Positions 1-8,622 of a stretch of 64,000 nt of DNA are shown here, in pieces. Below the pieces are notes generated by a model. The model made no database searches, was not told the origin of the DNA, and saw only the letters and a list, made by a program, of their open reading frames with translations. Position 1 is the first letter of the stretch; the number at the start of each line of letters is the position of its first letter. Source of the stretch: Erwinia_E haradaeae_F (GTDB lineage Bacteria; Pseudomonadota; Gammaproteobacteria; Enterobacterales; Enterobacteriaceae); assembly GCF_900698855.1 (NCBI RefSeq), contig NZ_LR217698.1:248001-312000 (forward strand), read 5' to 3'. The position numbers and the translations under genes are program-made.

Positions 1-323
1 TCAATACCTAGTGTTGTTAAAGAATCAATGTACATGTTTTGTATGTTTTTTGGTGTAGGTTTTAGGATTAATTGAAACTGATAGTATTGTTGAAGACGGT
101 GGGGGTTATCTCCATAACGGCCATCCGTTGGGCGTCGTGATGGTTGTACATAGGCTATTGCTGTTGGTTCTGGCCCAACGGCGTGTAGACAGGTCATTGG
201 ATGACATGTTCCTGCGCCGACTTCCATGTCTAGTGGTTGTATAATACTACAACCCTGATTGGCCCAGTAAGTTTGTAAGAGTAGAATAAGTCCTTGGACG
301 GTTTTATTGTCAAGATTTGTCAT
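1..323 (-). CDS. glyQ: Glycyl-tRNA synthetase alpha subunit (5' part, cut by window edge)
   Basis: GlyQ carries the catalytic class II core of the heterotetrameric (alpha2beta2) glycyl-tRNA synthetase, which charges tRNA-Gly with glycine in the cytoplasm. I translated the minus strand from the ATG at 321-323: 107 residues stay open to the window edge. They contain the enterobacterial GlyQ landmarks QGLILLLQTYW, QPLDMEVGAGT, HPMTC, YVQPSRRPTDGRYGDNP and YYQFQ, almost identical to E. coli and starting at the same place. The rest of glyQ and presumably glyS lie to the left of the window. The 510 bp between it and sspB separate it from its neighbour, so it probably has its own promoter. In E. coli glyQ and sspB are far apart, so this junction is a rearrangement. 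Confidence 0.95.
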   Translation of the reverse strand, partial: MTNLDNKTVQGLILLLQTYWANQGCSIIQPLDMEVGAGTCHPMTCLHAVGPEPTAIAYVQPSRRPTDGRYGDNPHRLQQYYQFQLILKPTPKNIQNMYIDSLTTLGI

Positions 324-833
324 ATTGATATTATATACGCTATAATAAATTATTATATGTCATTAGATACTGTAGTAATTCGTGGTGAAAATTATAAAAA
401 ATCTCTATTTTAGTTTGAATATAACTTAGGTTAGTTATTTTAATAAATTATAATAAATGATATGTTTTCTTATAACAAAGAGCTCTATTTAGGTAGAGTA
501 TGAAACTTGTTTTAATATAATTTTTTAATTATTCACTTTTTGTAAGATACTTTTAGTACTACAGTTTTTTATTTGAGTTTATGAATTAGAGCTATTTTAT
601 TTTCTAATTAATTTTTATATATTATGAGTTATATTTTTTATAAAATGGTTACTTTCTACTTAGGAAAGGTAGCAATTGATTAACTTGTGATCGCTATGAT
701 TTCTATATAAATGATAGTTTATTTTATTAGATGCAACATGATAATAGCATACAGAGTTATGAAATTCATATTAGATGAATATTATTTAATTTTAGGATAA
801 ATGGTCATATTAGTTATCATAATTATAGATAAT
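324..833. other. Intergenic desert glyQ-sspB
   Basis: About 510 bp of very AT-rich sequence between the start of glyQ and the end of sspB. It must hold the glyQ promoter and the sspBA 3' end. I see no convincing open frame, RNA gene or strong hairpin in it. Confidence 0.6.
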
Positions 834-1337
834 TTATTTTATAATACGAAGTGTAGAGGGTTTTTTTATTTCTGAAACAATTTTATTTGCATTTATATTA
901 TGGTTGTTATTTTTACTTTTTATAGAAGTCAAGTTAGGAATATCTGATTCTTCTTGTACTGATGGAGTTTTATAGTTTTCTTGTAATTGGTTTACATTGA
1001 AATCTATTTTGGTTTTTTGATGTGTAAAACTAGTTCCAATGCCATTTTCAATAGAATAAATTGCTTGAATTGAAATTGGAGGTAATGAAATTTTATGCAC
1101 TATGCCATTAAAACAGGTATTAAAAGAAATTAGCTCATTTTTGATTTCTAGATTTTCTACTGACTTTGGTGAAATATTCAGTATAATTTTTCCATGACTT
1201 ATATAAGATATTGGCACTACAACAGAAGGAAAGTTAACATTGACTAGTAGATGGGGTGTCATCTTATTGTCAATTAACCACTGATACCAAGCACGTAAAA
1301 GATAGGGGCGTTGATCTGTAAATTGAGATTCGATCAT
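834..1337 (-). CDS. sspB: Stringent starvation protein B, ClpXP adaptor
   Basis: SspB tethers ssrA-tagged polypeptides and other substrates to the ClpXP protease. The 167-residue product has the conserved N-terminal substrate-binding fold (RPYLLRAWYQWLIDN at about residues 10-24, TPHLLVNV, ILNISP) and a low-complexity polar linker rich in Asn/Lys/Ser. It ends in TLRIIK, which matches the C-terminal ClpX-binding tail of E. coli SspB (ALRVVK). Because both the peptide-binding core and the ClpX-docking tail survive, I infer a working adaptor. Its partners clpX and clpP are in the same window at 42.9-44.9 kb. It follows sspA with only 7 bp between them, so the two form an operon as in E. coli. 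Confidence 0.93.
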   Translation of the reverse strand: MIESQFTDQRPYLLRAWYQWLIDNKMTPHLLVNVNFPSVVVPISYISHGKIILNISPKSVENLEIKNELISFNTCFNGIVHKISLPPISIQAIYSIENGIGTSFTHQKTKIDFNVNQLQENYKTPSVQEESDIPNLTSIKSKNNNHNINANKIVSEIKKPSTLRIIK

Positions 1338-1344
1338 TATTATG

Positions 1345-1986
1345 TCACTTTATTGTATGTATTTGCATGGCATTCTCTTCTTCGCTAAGAGATGAAAGAA
1401 AAGAACTATGGGTAAAGACACGGTTCATATAATCTTTTAAGTCTTTGGAATTAGGCTTGGATATATGAATACCTATTTGAGGTAAACGCCAAAATAGTGG
1501 AGCTAAATAACAGTCTATAAGGCTAAATTCTTCGCTCATAAAAAACGGTGAACGCGCAAAGACTGTGTTCACAGATTGTAGTTCTTCTTGGAGTTTTTTT
1601 CGCGCAGATTCTGCTTGAGATCCCATATTATTTTGTGCTGTATGCATAAGTACGTACCAATCATGTTGAATGCGATGCATGATAAGTCGGCTTTCAGCTC
1701 GCTCTATTGGATAGACTGGAAGAAGAGGTGGATGTGGAAATCGTTCATCTAAGTATTCCATAATAATCTGAGGTTGATAAAGAGTCAGTTCTCGATCAAT
1801 AAGTGTAGGTATAGAGAAAGGAGGGTGTAATAGAATACAGTCTTTTGTTGAGTTTCTTTTTTCAACTGGTTCAATCTTTATATTTATTCCTTTATGAGCC
1901 AGTACAATGCGAACCTGGTGACTAAAAATGTCAGTAGGTCCAGAAAATAGCGTCATCACTGCACGCTTATTAGTAATAGCGGACAT
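1345..1986 (-). CDS. sspA: Stringent starvation protein A
   Basis: SspA is a glutathione-transferase-fold protein that binds RNA polymerase and modulates transcription in stationary phase and acid stress; it is not an active GST. At 213 residues it is the length of E. coli SspA (212). The sequence shows the family blocks VMTLFSGPTDIFSHQVRIVLA (about residues 10-30), IMEYLDERFPHPPL, SRLIMHRIQHDWY and DCYLAPLFWRLPQIGI. The start follows a purine-rich GGAGAC stretch. It is the first gene of the sspA-sspB pair and lies downstream of rpsI/rplM on the same strand, the E. coli order. A 280 bp gap containing a terminator separates it from rpsI. Confidence 0.95.
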   Translation of the reverse strand: MSAITNKRAVMTLFSGPTDIFSHQVRIVLAHKGINIKIEPVEKRNSTKDCILLHPPFSIPTLIDRELTLYQPQIIMEYLDERFPHPPLLPVYPIERAESRLIMHRIQHDWYVLMHTAQNNMGSQAESARKKLQEELQSVNTVFARSPFFMSEEFSLIDCYLAPLFWRLPQIGIHISKPNSKDLKDYMNRVFTHSSFLSSLSEEENAMQIHTIK

Positions 1987-2218
1987 GAAGTCTCCAAGGT
2001 TAATAAAAAATTTTTATAGTTATCTAACTCTTCTTGTGTCTAAACATACTAATATTATGGAATATTTATAATTTCTTTATTAAATCATAAGATATTTATG
2101 TTGTTAAACAAAGATTTGTAGAAAAACATATGTAGTTCTTATCTCTCATCTCAGGAAGAGTTCAAAATAGTTAACGTAGTAGTTCTGTTATTTAGTTCTC
2201 TTTAGAGTTATTTAAAAT

Positions 2219-2247
2219 AAAAACCCGGTTGTGGTTTCCGGGTTTTT
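2219..2247 (-). terminator. Probable rho-independent terminator of rplM-rpsI
   Basis: An 8-bp GC-containing stem (AAACCCGG at 2221-2228 with CCGGGTTT at 2238-2245), extendable by two A-T pairs, lies 20 bp beyond the rpsI stop codon. On the minus strand the following bases are only moderately U-rich. On the plus strand they are clearly T-rich (2246-2260), so it may work in both directions. Confidence 0.75.
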
Positions 2248-2269
2248 ATTATTTTTTTTAGATAGAAAA

Positions 2270-2662
2270 TTATCGTTTAGAGAATTGTGGGCGACGTCGT
2301 GCTTTACGAAGACCAACTTTTTTACGCTCTACTTGGCGAGCATCTCGTGTTACAAATCCTGCTTTACGAAGTTCACTTCGTAATGATTCATCATGTTTTA
2401 TTAAAGCGCGTGTAATTCCGTGACGGATTGCACCTGCTTGTCCAGAAATACCACCGCCTTTAACAGTAATAAATAAGTCAAATTGATGCATCTTATTAAG
2501 TAATTTGAGAGGTTGACACACCACCATCTGAGATGTATCTCGACCAAAATATTGTTCTAGAGAACGCTGGTTTATTACGATGTGACCAATGCCTTCCTTT
2601 AAAAAGACACGGGCAGAAGAGCTTTTTCGACGACCAGTTCCATATTTTTTATACTCAACCAT
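2270..2662 (-). CDS. rpsI: 30S ribosomal protein S9
   Basis: S9 is a head protein of the small ribosomal subunit whose C-terminal tail reaches the P-site tRNA. The 130-residue product has YGTGRRKSSSARVF near the N-terminus, GGGISGQAGAIRHGI in the middle and the basic tail ending RRRPQFSKR, where the SKR end that contacts tRNA is intact. Length equals the E. coli protein. A TTAGGA ribosome-binding site precedes the ATG. It lies 15 bp after rplM, the universal rplM-rpsI operon, and is followed by a hairpin terminator. Confidence 0.98.
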   Translation of the reverse strand: MVEYKKYGTGRRKSSSARVFLKEGIGHIVINQRSLEQYFGRDTSQMVVCQPLKLLNKMHQFDLFITVKGGGISGQAGAIRHGITRALIKHDESLRSELRKAGFVTRDARQVERKKVGLRKARRRPQFSKR

Positions 2663-2677
2663 TGTCTATAATCCTAA

Positions 2678-3106
2678 TTAAATGTCAAGAACTTGTGGTT
2701 TTTGTGCTGTATGGTTGTGTGTATTTCCTGCATAAACTTTTAGTTTACGATACATCTCTCGACCCAATGGTCCCTTTGGTAGCATGCCTTTAACTGCAAT
2801 TTCAATAATTCGTTCTGGTTGTCGTCTAATCATTTCTTCAAAAGAAATTTGTTTAATTCCACCAACATAGCCAGTATGGTGATAATAGATTTTGTTTTTC
2901 CTTTTTTTACCAGTGATAGATATATTTTTCGCATTTAAGACAATAATGTAATCACCTGTATCAACATGTGGAGTATATTCTGCTTTATGTTTACCTCTTA
3001 GTCGTCTAGCTAATTCTGTAGCTAGACGACCTAGGATTTGATGTGTTGCGTCCACTACATACCAGTTGTGTTGGGCTGATATAGGTTTAGCGGTAAAAGT
3101 TCTCAT
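2678..3106 (-). CDS. rplM: 50S ribosomal protein L13
   Basis: L13 is an early-assembling protein of the large subunit that binds 23S rRNA. I chose the ATG at 3104-3106 (MRTFTAKPIS...), which gives 142 residues like E. coli; an in-frame ATG four codons upstream would add MCVT with no family support. Landmarks are WYVVDA, LGRLATELARRLRGKHK, YTPHVDTGDYIIVLNA, YYHHTGYVGG and KGMLPKGPLGREM. An AGGTG ribosome-binding site sits about 10 bases upstream of this start. It is the promoter-proximal gene of rplM-rpsI. Confidence 0.98.
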   Translation of the reverse strand: MRTFTAKPISAQHNWYVVDATHQILGRLATELARRLRGKHKAEYTPHVDTGDYIIVLNAKNISITGKKRKNKIYYHHTGYVGGIKQISFEEMIRRQPERIIEIAVKGMLPKGPLGREMYRKLKVYAGNTHNHTAQKPQVLDI

Positions 3107-5727
3107 TGTAACACACACCTAAATTAATTTTTATGTTAATGCAATCCGAAAGTATTAATATATGGGTTGGCATTTATATAATGATTTTTACTAGAAAGAT
3201 ACCAATTTGAAATAAAGTTGGACGCTAGTAGACGCTTAACCTATAAGATAATATCTTATATTAACATAGATTTTACATTATTCTAGAATTAGATTATAAA
3301 AATCGAATCTTTTCTTTGAACTCATTATTATATCTGAGTATGTTTTAATTGTTTAAAATTATATTCTATGGGTGTACCATAGTTCTTACATTGTATTTTT
3401 TGAAGAAAATATGCAATCTTAGTATTTAAATTTTAGTTGTATCTTGATTCATTATATTGAATTAAGATATCAATGCAGTTATCAATTTTATTTTATTTTT
3501 TTATAATTTGTTTATTAGAGTTAAAAATTTTAACGATTGGTCTTGAGTATAGATGGTTGTTATTTTTATAACATATAGAAATCAAACATTGAATGGTATT
3601 TTGATTTAATCAAAGTTATATTTATTTCGTTTTGTTTTGTATAAGAGATTAAAATCTATTTCTTATATCCCTTTAGAAATATCTTGTATTAGTATACGTT
3701 TATTACAGATTTTGATAGATCTGTATTTTTAAGTAATTTTGTGCGTAATTGCAATAAATATTTTATTTTTTCTTCTGGTATCATTATGATGTCATCTAAA
3801 CATCGTAATCAGTGAACTAATTTGTGTGATAATTAACGATTCTGTATATCGTGATATTTTCACATTTTTCTTAATTATTTCTATGATTTGATTTAATTAC
3901 ATGTAATAAAAATAATTACTTTAATAATAAGGCTTGCAATTTACTGTAGGTTTTTTTACTTAAGGTTAGGCAGTTTAATAGTTTTGCATTGATTACATTA
4001 ATAATCTGGAGTTAACAAGTTCTGAGATAATAATTTATAGACACGGAGCCAATGGATCTCAATTTTAAATTGATTCGCAATAATTTCTATTAGACTAATG
4101 CAAACTCTGTTATTTTTACAAATGTTCATATTTTGGAAAAACATAATAATAGCGGTGTATTTGTTTTTTTTAGTGACCTATTATTCTTGCATAGAATATA
4201 CACAAGACATATCATTCTTTTTTTATCCAAAGTATGCAGGCTGGTGATTAATAATGAATATATTTGTTTACGATGTAAGTTAACGTTTCATGTAGTTAGT
4301 TTCTATTTTTAAATTTCTAATTTATTTCTTTAGGTCGATACTTGATTCATTTTATCTAAATTAATAATAACAGATTTGCTGTGATTCCATATGGGAGTCA
4401 TGCTTATTATTAATGTATCTGTTATATTATTCTCAAGGAGATCTGTCTGGAATTATATAGTTATATTCCTTGGTTTCATTTAGGAAATATTTCCTGGTTT
4501 GTCTATTATTAAGGAGAAGTTTTTAAGTATTGAGCTTTGATTGTCAAACTGCTAGTTATTTTTATTTATTTGATAGACATTTTTTATAAATCACTTTTAG
4601 TTTTATGTGTAAGTTGATCTTAAAAAGTAGTAAAAATTTTTATTTTTTATAGTTACGATATGTTTTTAGATTGATATATTCAGTTCTAGATATAGAATTT
4701 TTTTAAATTTTTACGATTAATGCATGATTAAAACAATAAAATCTTTTCAAAAGGTTTTATGTTATTAGAGTAAGATTTACCATAACTTAACACACATTGT
4801 TTTTATATACAAAGAAGTTATTTAGAAAATTTATAATTAGATATTTCTTAGATTGTCTTTTGAATAGAGATTGATATTAGTAAAGTATTTAAGAATAGAA
4901 AGCCTGTAACATTTTATTGAAGATTCAGTAAAGAAAAGAAGTTAAAAATTATTTTCATCTAATGAGTGTCTATCTATTAAATTAATTTTGGTTTTTAGTT
5001 TGTCTTTCGATAAGACTCATATAGCGTCTGTGCTTATTCTTATGAAGCGGTGGAATAATGATTAATTTTCTGATATTTATAATGATAATAATGAGTAGAA
5101 TTTGTCTGGATAGCATACAAACAATATTTTCTATTATTATGATGTTTAATCAAAGTGTCTCATATTTTTCTGATTAGAAAACAAATAAGATTGTAGGGAG
5201 ATTAGTCAGCTAGAATGTTTTAAAATATAGAAAATACAAGTTAAGTATATTAAGGATAGTGTATTTTATTATTATTTATCATATGTTGATTGTTAATAGA
5301 ATAAGTGATTTATTATTTTTAATAAACAAGGATATGTATATTTACGTTAACATATTTTAATCGGTAATTATGTAATAGACTATAAGTAATCTATATTGAT
5401 TATTTTTTAATAGATATGGATATAATTGTCGAAAATGATTTTGTAATGTAAGGGTTCTAAGTTGTATATTTTTTATCCATTAATATTTCGTTTGTTGAAT
5501 AACACATCTAGTACATAGAGAAGGTAATAATGATTAATTCGATATCGGTTTAATTACGGTGTTACGAATTATATAGTTATTTGGTTCATTGTATCTATGT
5601 ACTTTAAATTGAGTTACTATAAGGTTTTTCTTTATCTTAATTAATGTTATTGGATTTAGAGATCTAGGTTAGTTGTAAAAAATAGAGTTTATATGAATAA
5701 AGATATTACAAAAAGGATTAGTGGATT
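3107..5727. other. 2.6 kb desert between rplM and yhcB
   Basis: This is the longest stretch here without an intact gene. In E. coli the same interval holds zapE on the minus strand, and a probable remnant of its 3' end is listed separately. At 4361-4413 an AT-rich 10-bp stem encloses two small hairpins, one of them 7 bp with several G-C pairs (4382-4400). Nothing else in the interval looks coding or structured to me. Confidence 0.6.
3689..3896 (-). pseudogene. zapE: Possible 3' remnant of zapE (yhcM)
   Basis: ZapE is an AFG1-type ATPase of the division site. On the minus strand two short open stretches in different frames resemble, in order, the last ~50 residues of E. coli ZapE as I remember it. 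The first (about 3830-3896) contains IIEIIKKNVKI and a Glu five residues on, where E. coli has LVDEFYERHVKL and SAE. The second (3689-3805) begins RCLDDIIMIPEEK and ends at a TAA, against RCLSRLQEMQSEE. Position and strand fit exactly: enterobacteria have zapE between rplM and yhcB on the rplM strand. The match is weak and broken by frameshifts, so this is inference. No trace of the ATPase motifs was found upstream. Confidence 0.35.
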
Positions 5728-6147
5728 ATGAGTGTAATGATGTGGGAGCTAGTAGTTTCTGGATTAGTAATTGGAATAATTATCGGGGTTTTTGCAATGT
5801 GTTTTGGTGGTCGTAGTTTATATGAGAAAAAAAAATTAGAAGATAAATTAAAGAAAAGTCAAGTAGAAATGATGAGATATCAAGAGGAGTTCCGCAGTTA
5901 TTTAGCACAGACTGTAAATTTATTAGACACTCTAGAGTGTGATCATCAGAAATTACATCAACATATAAAGAATGGATCTAATATTTTATTGTCTCATCTA
6001 GTAAATTCCAAAAGTTTATATAGATATGATCTATCTGAATCGGAACTAGATAAAAATCAAATTCCCATCAATTTTCCACGGGATTATCCGGAAGAGTCTA
6101 AAAATTTATTCTCAAAGCCACCATTTTATACTCCATTAAGTAAATAG
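5728..6147 (+). CDS. yhcB: YhcB/ZapG family inner-membrane protein
   Basis: YhcB (ZapG, DUF1043) is a membrane-anchored coiled-coil protein linked to cell division and envelope growth. The 139-residue product has one N-terminal transmembrane helix (about residues 8-27, VSGLVIGIIIGVFAMCFGG), then a charged helical region likely to form a coiled coil (about 30-75), and ends with the family's INFPRDYPEES-type motif near residue 110. E. coli YhcB is 132 residues. The ATG at 5728 has an AAGGATT purine tract upstream; ATGs at 5737 and 5740 are alternatives, and the family alignment would favour one of them. It is divergent from rplM as in E. coli, but the intervening zapE and the following degQ/degS are gone. 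Confidence 0.9.
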   Translation: MSVMMWELVVSGLVIGIIIGVFAMCFGGRSLYEKKKLEDKLKKSQVEMMRYQEEFRSYLAQTVNLLDTLECDHQKLHQHIKNGSNILLSHLVNSKSLYRYDLSESELDKNQIPINFPRDYPEESKNLFSKPPFYTPLSK

Positions 6148-7157
6148 ATCGGTATGATTAATTATATTAGATTTTTTATTTTCTATATTGTCTCATTTAA
6201 ACAGGTAGTTTTATTGAATATAGAATATTATTAGAGATGTATTATACCATAAAGAGATGCATTATATTATATAAAGAAAGAAAGAGTTTGGTTCTCATTA
6301 TTTATTTAAAATAATAATATTAACATGTTATGTAATAGTAATTACATTGGTTAAATTTACATTTATTTACATTTGACAAATCATAGTAAAATTAATTTGA
6401 TTAATGCTTTCTTCTTGCGATTAAATCCTGATTACTAGAGTTGTTTTGTATAAAATTTAATAGGTAGTACGAGTGTTTATAAATTACTATACTAAATAAT
6501 ATTATAATCATTTTTAAAACTATAAAATAAATTCTAATGTATATCTCTTCAGAGAAGATTATTTATATTACTATTTTCATATAGTAATACCATTATATAT
6601 TACAATGTTATATTTTTAGTATTGTCAAGTAATTTTTTTGATTTAAAAAATTTAATATTGTTTAAAACTTCAAGCGCATCTAGGATTACTGAATATCTAA
6701 AACCGTTTGAGATAAATGTTGTATGTGGAGAGATGAATGTATATTTCATATTTTAAATTTCATATGGGTGTTCATTTTTCTTCTTTCGCACAGATATTAC
6801 ACTGATGTATAATTATTGCATAGATCTTTACATGTCTGACTATGTTTGGTTTTGAAAATTATGCTTAAATGATCTATGGTGATCATCCTTTGTAAAGTAA
6901 TATAAATCTTTGATATAATTGAATTAGATGGTATTAGATTATACTAATTCTTTAATATGTTATGAATGTCATATGAGAAAATTGAATTGATTGAAGTAAT
7001 TAAAACACTGAAAAAGATAATGATAAGTACAATATTATTTTATTTAAATATTGAGTCTTTTAGAGAAGATTTCTTAAAATATCAAGAGTATTGTTTTGTG
7101 ATATTAATTAAAAATCGTATGATGTATTTATGTATATTTATTAGATATCAATGTAAT
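6148..7157. other. Desert after yhcB
   Basis: About 1 kb of AT-rich DNA where E. coli has degQ. I could not recognise any protease remnant (no GNSGG-type stretch). The one ORF-like stretch (6966-7166, 66 codons) is Ile/Leu/Lys-rich with no family resemblance and I reject it. Confidence 0.55.
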
Positions 7158-7430
7158 TTACATTGAACCATATAGTTCAATTTCAATATCACTGTGAACA
7201 TAACATAAACAGGGTAAAATTTCACCTGGTTTAATACAAGTTAATGGTAATATATTATAGGTGACTGTCCCCTTTAAGAGACGAGTTCGACAACAACCGC
7301 AATATCCTGCACGACACTGATATTCGATATATATGTGATATGATTCTATAATGCTTAAAAGCGTGTCATATAAATTATAGTATTGTATTTCTGTACCAGA
7401 AGGGCGAATGATAATCATGCAAGGCGTCAT
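7158..7430 (-). CDS. yfaE: 2Fe-2S ferredoxin YfaE, NrdB radical maintenance
   Basis: YfaE is a plant-type [2Fe-2S] ferredoxin that helps build and maintain the diferric-tyrosyl radical cofactor of class Ia ribonucleotide reductase. The 90-residue product carries the cluster motif CRAGYCGCCRTRL (about residues 39-51) and a distal Cys in GEILPCLC, giving the C-x4-C-x2-C...C pattern. It starts 3 bp after the nrdB stop, so it is translationally linked to its client. The start is uncertain: the ATG at 7428-7430 is used here; an in-frame ATG four codons on (7416-7418) would fit the E. coli N-terminus about as well. Retention of this small accessory gene in a shrinking genome supports class Ia reductase being the working enzyme. 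Confidence 0.92.
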   Translation of the reverse strand: MTPCMIIIRPSGTEIQYYNLYDTLLSIIESYHIYIEYQCRAGYCGCCRTRLLKGTVTYNILPLTCIKPGEILPCLCYVHSDIEIELYGSM

Positions 7431-7433
7431 TAG

Positions 7434-8567
7434 TTATAACTGGAAATCGATAAGATCATCTGTATTTACTTCAGAGTCAATTTGACCAACTAGGTAAGAA
7501 CTAACTTCTGCTTCTTGAGGCGCGACCTGAACGTTATCTGAGGCTAGCCAGGAGTTAATCCATGGAATAGGATTAGATCGTATTTGAAATGGCTGGCGGA
7601 GTCCTACTGCATGCATGCGAATATTAGTAATATATTCAATATATTGCCAGAGAATCTCTTTATTTAAACCAATTATTGAGCCATTTTTAAATAAATACTC
7701 TGCCCATTTTTTTTCTTGCCTAACAGCCAGTAGAAAAAGATTATAGCATTCTTTTTTGCATTCTGTTGCTATTTCTACCATATCTGGATCATCTAAACCG
7801 CTATGTAGAAGGTTGAGAATATGTTGTGTACCAGTAACATGTAGAGCTTCATCACGAGCAATAAGTTTGATAATTTTTGCATTACCCTCCATAAGTTCGC
7901 GTTCAGCAAAAGCAAAAGAGCAAGCAAAGCTGACGTAGAAGCGAATAGCCTCAAGTACATTTACATTCATTAGACACAAGTATAGTTGTTTTTTTAGTTT
8001 TCTTAGGTTTACTGTAATAGTTGTACTGTTCGTTAATTTATGAATTCCTTCGCCTAAAAGGAGCCAGGAATGAGTCATAAAGATAAGATTATCATAATAT
8101 CTAGATATATCCTTAGTTCGAGATAAAATTTCCTTGTGTGTAACAATGTCTTCAAAAATAATTGCAGGATTATTAACAATATTACGGATAATATGTGTAT
8201 AAGAACGTGAATGAATGGTTTCTGAAAACGACCAGGTTTCTACCCACGTTTCTAATTCTGGAATAGATATAAGTGGTAATAAAGCGATATTTGGGCTACG
8301 GCCCTGAATAGAATCCAGTAATGTTTGGTACTTTAAATTACTAATAAATATATGTTTTTCATGCTGAGGAAGTGACTGATAGTCAATTCGATCTCGTGAT
8401 ACGTCAATTTCTTCTGGTCTCCAGAAGAAGGAGAGTTGTTTTTCAATTAGTTTTTCAAAAATATTATATTTCTGTTGGTCAAATCGTGAAATATTTACTG
8501 ATTGACCAAAGAACATTGGTTCTAGTAGTTGATTATTATTTTTTTGTGAAAAAATTGTATAGGCCAT
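7434..8567 (-). CDS. nrdB: Ribonucleotide reductase class Ia, beta subunit
   Basis: NrdB houses the diiron-tyrosyl radical that initiates nucleotide reduction in NrdA. At 377 residues it matches E. coli (376). Visible functional residues include the iron ligand Asp85 in LLDSIQG, Glu116 and His119 in SETIHSRSY, the radical Tyr123 (Tyr122 in mature numbering), and a second ligand set in FAERELMEG and RDEALH. The C-terminal tail SSYLVGQIDSEVNTDDL, needed to dock NrdA, is intact. Upstream is nrdA with a 55-bp gap; downstream is yfaE at 3 bp. In E. coli this operon follows ubiG. Here ubiG is 15 kb away, so the neighbourhood was broken. Confidence 0.98.
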   Translation of the reverse strand: MAYTIFSQKNNNQLLEPMFFGQSVNISRFDQQKYNIFEKLIEKQLSFFWRPEEIDVSRDRIDYQSLPQHEKHIFISNLKYQTLLDSIQGRSPNIALLPLISIPELETWVETWSFSETIHSRSYTHIIRNIVNNPAIIFEDIVTHKEILSRTKDISRYYDNLIFMTHSWLLLGEGIHKLTNSTTITVNLRKLKKQLYLCLMNVNVLEAIRFYVSFACSFAFAERELMEGNAKIIKLIARDEALHVTGTQHILNLLHSGLDDPDMVEIATECKKECYNLFLLAVRQEKKWAEYLFKNGSIIGLNKEILWQYIEYITNIRMHAVGLRQPFQIRSNPIPWINSWLASDNVQVAPQEAEVSSYLVGQIDSEVNTDDLIDFQL

Positions 8568-8622
8568 ATTTTATTCCAACAACATTAAGTAAGCATCCTT
8601 TTGCAAAAGCTTTGAGTAATAG

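Noticed and set aside
6966..7166. 66-codon plus-strand frame before yfaE
   Set aside because: Composition is Ile/Leu/Lys/Tyr as expected for random AT-rich DNA, no ribosome-binding site or family motif, and the stop coincides with the end of yfaE on the other strand.
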